DNA of 8,045 nt, taken from positions 1 to 8,045 of the forward strand of contig JBDHTJ010000204.1 in the NCBI GenBank assembly GCA_039808585.1, given 5' to 3'. The notes beneath the pieces are model-generated. The model made no database searches. It saw only the letters and a program-made list of their open reading frames with translations, and was not told the DNA's origin. Source of the DNA: AWTP1-13 sp039808585. Lineage in GTDB: Bacteria; Pseudomonadota; Alphaproteobacteria; Rhizobiales; Hyphomicrobiaceae. The translations under genes were made by a program, and so were the position numbers. Shown here one piece after another: positions 4,970 through 8,045 of this stretch (positions are counted from its first letter, which is position 1; each line of letters opens with the position of its first letter).

Positions 4970-6232
4970 GTGGCGCAGGTGACGGCCGACAAATCCATTT
5001 CCGATGATGCGCCCACGCAGGCGTTCCTGTTCACGCTCGTGGCGCTGACCTTCGCGATGAACCTGCTCGGGCGCGGCGTTACGGAAACCTTCGCGGTGTT
5101 CCTGCTGCCCGTGCAGAAGGGCCTGGGCGTGAGCCGCGCCGAGATCACGCTCACCTACTCGGTGTATATGCTGGCGTACGGTCTTTCGGCACCCTTCGCG
5201 GGCCAACTGATCGACCGCTTCGGCGCCCGCATCACCTATGGCTTCGGGCTGTTCTGCCTAGGGGGCGGATACCTGCTTGCGGGCTACGCCACGAAGCTCT
5301 GGCAATATTGCTTCGCGGTGGGGCTGCTGGGGGGGCTTGGGGCCGCTTCCCTCGGCATGATCATCGCGTCCGGCCTGATCAGCCGCTGGTTCACGCGCCG
5401 CATCGGCTGGATCATGTCGCTGCCCTACGCGGCGATGGGCGCAGGCATGCTGCTGTTGCCGCCCCTCACGCAGTTGCTGCTCACCTATTACGACTGGCGG
5501 ACGACGCACAAGGTGCTGGGGCTCGGCGTGGCGATGATGGTGCCCCTTGTCATGCTGCTGCCGCTGGAAAAGATGACCCGCGGCTCGCCCGAATGGCAGG
5601 GACTGCGCGCCAAGGCCTCGAACTCCGGTATGGGGCCTTGGACCGTCTCGACGGCCGTGCGGACGAGCGCCTTCTGGGGCCTGTTCGTCGCCTATCTCTT
5701 CACGTCTGTCGCGGCCTACAGCGTGCTGCCGCACTCGGTGGCCTATCTGGTGGAGCGCGGCATCGATCCGCTGGTGGCGGCGAGCGCCTTCGGCATGACC
5801 GGCATGCTTTCCGTCGCCGGCATCATGGGGGTCGGTTGGGCCTCCGACAGCTTCGGGCGTCGGCAGACGGCGACCTTCACCTACTGCTCCACCATCATCG
5901 GCATCCTGTTGCTGATTGCCGTGACGGGGTGGCAATCGCTGGTGCTCGTCTACGGCTTCACGCTCTTCTTCGGGCTGATGCAGGGCGCGCGCGGGCCCAT
6001 TATCGTCGCGATGGTGACGAAGCTTTTTCCCGGCGGCGGCATCGGCGCGATCTACGGCACGCTGTCGATGGCGATGGGGCTCGGCGCCGGCATCGGCTCA
6101 TGGACCTCGGGCCTGCTCTATACCGTGACGGGCAACTACATCACATCGTTCGTGCAGGCGATCGTCGCCGCGCTGGTGGGCATGGCGACGTTCTGGCTGG
6201 TGCGCGCCTTGCGCGAGGAGCGCGTGGTCTGA
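4970..6232 (+). CDS. MFS transporter, oxalate/formate antiporter or monocarboxylate type
   Basis: A 12-helix inner-membrane major-facilitator protein (420 aa). The TM2-TM3 loop carries the MFS signature GQLIDRFGAR (78-87). Its pseudo-repeat VGWASDSFGRR (288-298) sits in the second half, as expected from the internal duplication of the fold. A hydrophilic central loop covers about 200-228. The GLGVSRAEIT (51-60) and ISRWFTRRIGW (137-147) patterns resemble the oxalate:formate antiporter / monocarboxylate porter group, so a small organic anion is the likely cargo. The start is GTG 4970, with GGAGG at 4956-4960 and 9-nt spacing; no in-frame ATG gives a better N-terminus. The gene lies 32 bp after the rraA-like gene, consistent with one transcript that imports a carboxylate and then cleaves or decarboxylates it. 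Precise substrate is unknown. It converges with the stress-protein gene, 58 bp away. Confidence 0.85.
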   Translation: MAQVTADKSISDDAPTQAFLFTLVALTFAMNLLGRGVTETFAVFLLPVQKGLGVSRAEITLTYSVYMLAYGLSAPFAGQLIDRFGARITYGFGLFCLGGGYLLAGYATKLWQYCFAVGLLGGLGAASLGMIIASGLISRWFTRRIGWIMSLPYAAMGAGMLLLPPLTQLLLTYYDWRTTHKVLGLGVAMMVPLVMLLPLEKMTRGSPEWQGLRAKASNSGMGPWTVSTAVRTSAFWGLFVAYLFTSVAAYSVLPHSVAYLVERGIDPLVAASAFGMTGMLSVAGIMGVGWASDSFGRRQTATFTYCSTIIGILLLIAVTGWQSLVLVYGFTLFFGLMQGARGPIIVAMVTKLFPGGGIGAIYGTLSMAMGLGAGIGSWTSGLLYTVTGNYITSFVQAIVAALVGMATFWLVRALREERVV

Positions 6233-6290
6233 AGAGGAAGGCAGACGCTCTTGCCGAGCCTCTGCCAGTTCTCCTGCGCCGGTGCCGATC
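6233..6290. terminator. Possible convergent terminator region
   Basis: This 58-bp gap between two converging genes can fold in more than one way. GGCAGA (6240-6245) pairs with TCTGCC (6261-6266). Alternatively AGAGG (6233-6237) pairs with CCTCT (6259-6263), enclosing GGCA/TGCC (6240-6243 with 6252-6255). No T-run follows on either strand, so a classical intrinsic terminator is not present. Termination may rely on Rho or on the hairpin alone. Confidence 0.25.
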
Positions 6291-7118
6291 TCAGTGCGCG
6301 AAGAACACCGGAATATCGGCGTGCGAGAGAATGTGGCTGGTAGCGCCGCCGAAGATCATCTGGCGCAACCGGCTTTGCGTGTAGGCCCCCTTGATGAGCA
6401 GATCGGCGCCGATGCTGGCCGCCTCCGCCAGGATGGCGTCGCCAGGGCCCTTGCGCGTGGTCACGGTCTTCTCGGTAGACCGGATGCCGTTGGCCTCCAG
6501 GTGCGCGATGGCATCCCGGATGCTCGGGCCGGGCGAGATATGGCCTTCCACGGCGATGAAAGACACGCGCTTTGCAAGCCGCAGGATGGGAAGGGCGAAC
6601 TCGATGGCGCGCGCCGTTTCCGTGGATGCGTTCCAGTGGATCAGCACCGTCTCTCCCAATGTTTTGGGTGCATTGGGCGGGGCCATCAGCAGCGGCCGAC
6701 CGCTGTCGAACAGGGCAGCCTCGAGCGTCGTCATGCGGGAGCCGCGGTTGCCGGGACGCGCCACCACGGTCGTGTCGTAGACGCGGGCGAGAGAGCCCAG
6801 CGTCGCGTCATCGATGGCAGGGCCGCCGCGCCAGCGGAAGCGCGCGCTGGTGCCGGCCTCGGGCTGGCCCGCGGTGCCGTGCGCCGTGGCGAAAACATCG
6901 AAAACCGAACGCACGGAACGGCAGAACTCTGTCTCGTTCCAGTCGGCCGGCGGGATGGTGACGGCCACGATAGGGTCGGGCGCGACGATCTCCGCGAACG
7001 CGGGCCGCAACGCCACGCCCTCGACGGTGCCCCCGAACAGCCGGGCGAAGCGCCAGGCGGTTTCGAGCGCAGATGGAACGGACTCGCTTTGGTCGACGGG
7101 AATAAGAAAGCTTTTCAT
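6291..7118 (-). CDS. Tandem-domain universal stress protein (UspA family)
   Basis: A cytosolic protein of 275 aa with two Usp domains, roughly residues 1-148 and 155-275. This is the usual length of tandem UspA proteins, which bind ATP or other ligands and respond to stress, starvation or low oxygen. The first domain starts with KSFLIPVDQS. The second holds the better nucleotide-binding signature: LLIKGAYTQSRLRQMIFGG (241-259) followed by ATSHILSHADIPVFFAH (259-275), a G-x2-S-x-hydrophobic pattern like other alphaproteobacterial members. I chose ATG 7118 because Usp domains begin at the first beta-strand with almost no leader and GGA sits 8 nt upstream. The frame is open for another 91 codons into the neighbouring gene, but that extension is low-complexity and arginine-rich. 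It follows the bcsS-like gene by 106 bp on the same strand, so co-transcription is possible. No FNR/FixK box is evident. Confidence 0.85.
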   Translation of the reverse strand: MKSFLIPVDQSESVPSALETAWRFARLFGGTVEGVALRPAFAEIVAPDPIVAVTIPPADWNETEFCRSVRSVFDVFATAHGTAGQPEAGTSARFRWRGGPAIDDATLGSLARVYDTTVVARPGNRGSRMTTLEAALFDSGRPLLMAPPNAPKTLGETVLIHWNASTETARAIEFALPILRLAKRVSFIAVEGHISPGPSIRDAIAHLEANGIRSTEKTVTTRKGPGDAILAEAASIGADLLIKGAYTQSRLRQMIFGGATSHILSHADIPVFFAH

Positions 7119-7224
7119 GGCTTCGATCCAGCTTTTGACGGAGTTGCTGATGTTATCTGCCAGTGCACGCAGTGTAGCACAGGCCAAGACATCCCGAGAG
7201 CCGGTTCGAAACGCGATCAGCAGA

Positions 7225-8004
7225 TCAGAAGCGAAACAGAGCGAGCGCGGTGGCGTACGGCGCCACGGCTTCGTGCATGTTGGCAACGGTGCCTGGTGTC
7301 GTGCCGCGCCCGTCGGCAGCGATGCCTCCTGAAAGGGCAACCTCGCCCGAGGTCCACGCATAGCGCAGGAAGCCACCCGCTCGGGCCGCATGCGTGCGGC
7401 TCGATCCTGAAACGCCTGCCTCCGGCCCTAGCGACCAGGCGGGCGTGAGTTGAAACCCAGCGCGCAGCCGCGTCCAATAGGTCATCTCAAGCGAACTGGC
7501 ACTGGAATCAAACGCAACGAAGCCGGTGTCGCCGAGTGACGTCCAGGTTTCCAAAGCCAGCTTCGGGCCGGCCTTCGTATGCGCCCAGAGATCCAAGGCA
7601 TCGGATGGATCGAGCAGCAGGGCGTAGGCCCAGGCGCCTGCGAACGCCTTGACGGTCGTGGCTCCAAACTGCCCCTGGTAGCCAACCAGAAACTCGGCGA
7701 AGGGAGCCGCCCCCCGTCCGGCGCCTCCGGGCGCGGCATAGGAGAAGCTCGACTGCCCGGTGACAGCGCGCAGGCGCACGCCATCCTCCGTCAAGGATAG
7801 CGAGGGGGCCCATGTCGTGCCGCTGTAGAGCGACCAGCTGCCGGAAAAAGTTTCGAAACCCACCCACGTTTCCCGCGACTGGGCATTGGCCGGGGATATG
7901 GAGAAGGCAGTGGCGAGGAAAACACCGAGGGCGAAAGTCCGAAACAGGCTTTCGACAGAGATCGGAACAGGAAAAGAACGCCGGTAGAACAGAAGGGGAC
8001 GCAA
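7225..8004 (-). CDS. bcsS: BcsS-like outer-membrane protein, TTG start
   Basis: A 259-aa exported protein. A basic start is followed by a hydrophobic core (about 23-38) and a signal-peptidase I site ANA|Q after residue 41. The mature part alternates short beta-strand-like segments and ends in aromatic FRF, as outer-membrane beta-barrels do. It matches what I recall of the cellulose biosynthesis protein BcsS family: a VRLRAVTGQ strand (76-84), AEFLVGYQ (103-110), and the hallmark YWTRLRAGFQLTP (176-188) followed by LGPEAG (192-197). BcsS is found near cellulose synthase genes in some Hyphomicrobiales, with a proposed outer-membrane role that is poorly characterised. Here no bcsA/bcsB is visible, so function is uncertain. 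The start is TTG 8004, with AGGA at 8013-8016 and 8-nt spacing; no in-frame ATG precedes or closely follows the signal peptide. Other beta-barrel families with weak similarity remain possible. Confidence 0.7.
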   Translation of the reverse strand: MRPLLFYRRSFPVPISVESLFRTFALGVFLATAFSISPANAQSRETWVGFETFSGSWSLYSGTTWAPSLSLTEDGVRLRAVTGQSSFSYAAPGGAGRGAAPFAEFLVGYQGQFGATTVKAFAGAWAYALLLDPSDALDLWAHTKAGPKLALETWTSLGDTGFVAFDSSASSLEMTYWTRLRAGFQLTPAWSLGPEAGVSGSSRTHAARAGGFLRYAWTSGEVALSGGIAADGRGTTPGTVANMHEAVAPYATALALFRF

Positions 8005-8017
8005 CGGGCAATTCCTA

Positions 8018-8027
8018 CAACATGTTG
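8018..8027. promoter_or_regulatory. Short perfect palindrome upstream of the bcsS-like gene
   Basis: CAACATGTTG is a perfect 10-bp palindrome whose near edge lies 13 bp upstream of the TTG start, just before the AGGA ribosome-binding sequence. It could be an operator half or full site, but 10-bp palindromes occur by chance and the window ends 18 bp further on, so the promoter itself cannot be examined. Confidence 0.2.
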
Positions 8028-8045
8028 AACCAAGCGATTGATTAA

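Noticed and set aside
6282..7448. Plus-strand open frame (388 codons) over the stress-protein gene
   Set aside because: It covers the antisense of the UspA gene, and composition and lack of motifs mark it as a shadow.

Overview
The window looks like an ordinary chromosomal segment of a GC-rich alphaproteobacterium, most likely in the order Hyphomicrobiales (Rhizobiales). Three things suggest this: strong G/C bias at third codon positions, a BcsS-type outer-membrane protein (a family I know mainly from that order), and the protein families themselves. This placement comes from gene content only. I cannot name the species.

Layout. Positions 1-284 hold a striking non-coding repeat: two identical 121-bp copies, 163 bp apart, each built from nested inverted repeats centred on CTAG sites. 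Next comes gph (380-1084, +), a HAD-family phosphoglycolate-phosphatase-like enzyme. After it are two paralogous EamA/DMT permeases (1224-2120, + and 3250-4182, +) on either side of a low-specificity L-threonine aldolase gene on the opposite strand (2121-3152, -). The first permease and the aldolase are convergent, with stop codons that touch (TGATCA). The aldolase and the second permease are divergent across a 97-bp region. Downstream on the + strand lie an RraA-fold aldolase/decarboxylase-like gene (4275-4937) and a major-facilitator transporter of the oxalate/formate-antiporter or monocarboxylate type (4970-6232), each with a clear Shine-Dalgarno. On the - strand are a tandem universal stress protein gene (6291-7118) and, upstream of it, a bcsS-like gene (7225-8004) that starts with TTG.

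How the genes may work together. The permease-aldolase-permease block could handle beta-hydroxy amino acids. Threonine aldolase cleaves L-threonine or L-allo-threonine to glycine and acetaldehyde, and some EamA/DMT permeases (RhtA type) export threonine and homoserine. The rraA-like gene plus the MFS gene looks like an uptake-and-cleavage pair for a small carboxylic or oxo-acid. These links are inferred from position; the sequence does not fix any substrate.

I found no phage, toxin-antitoxin, CRISPR, tRNA or rRNA. The protein-coding genes belong to known families and are intact. The least ordinary element is the nested palindromic repeat at the left edge, which I do not recognise as a named family.
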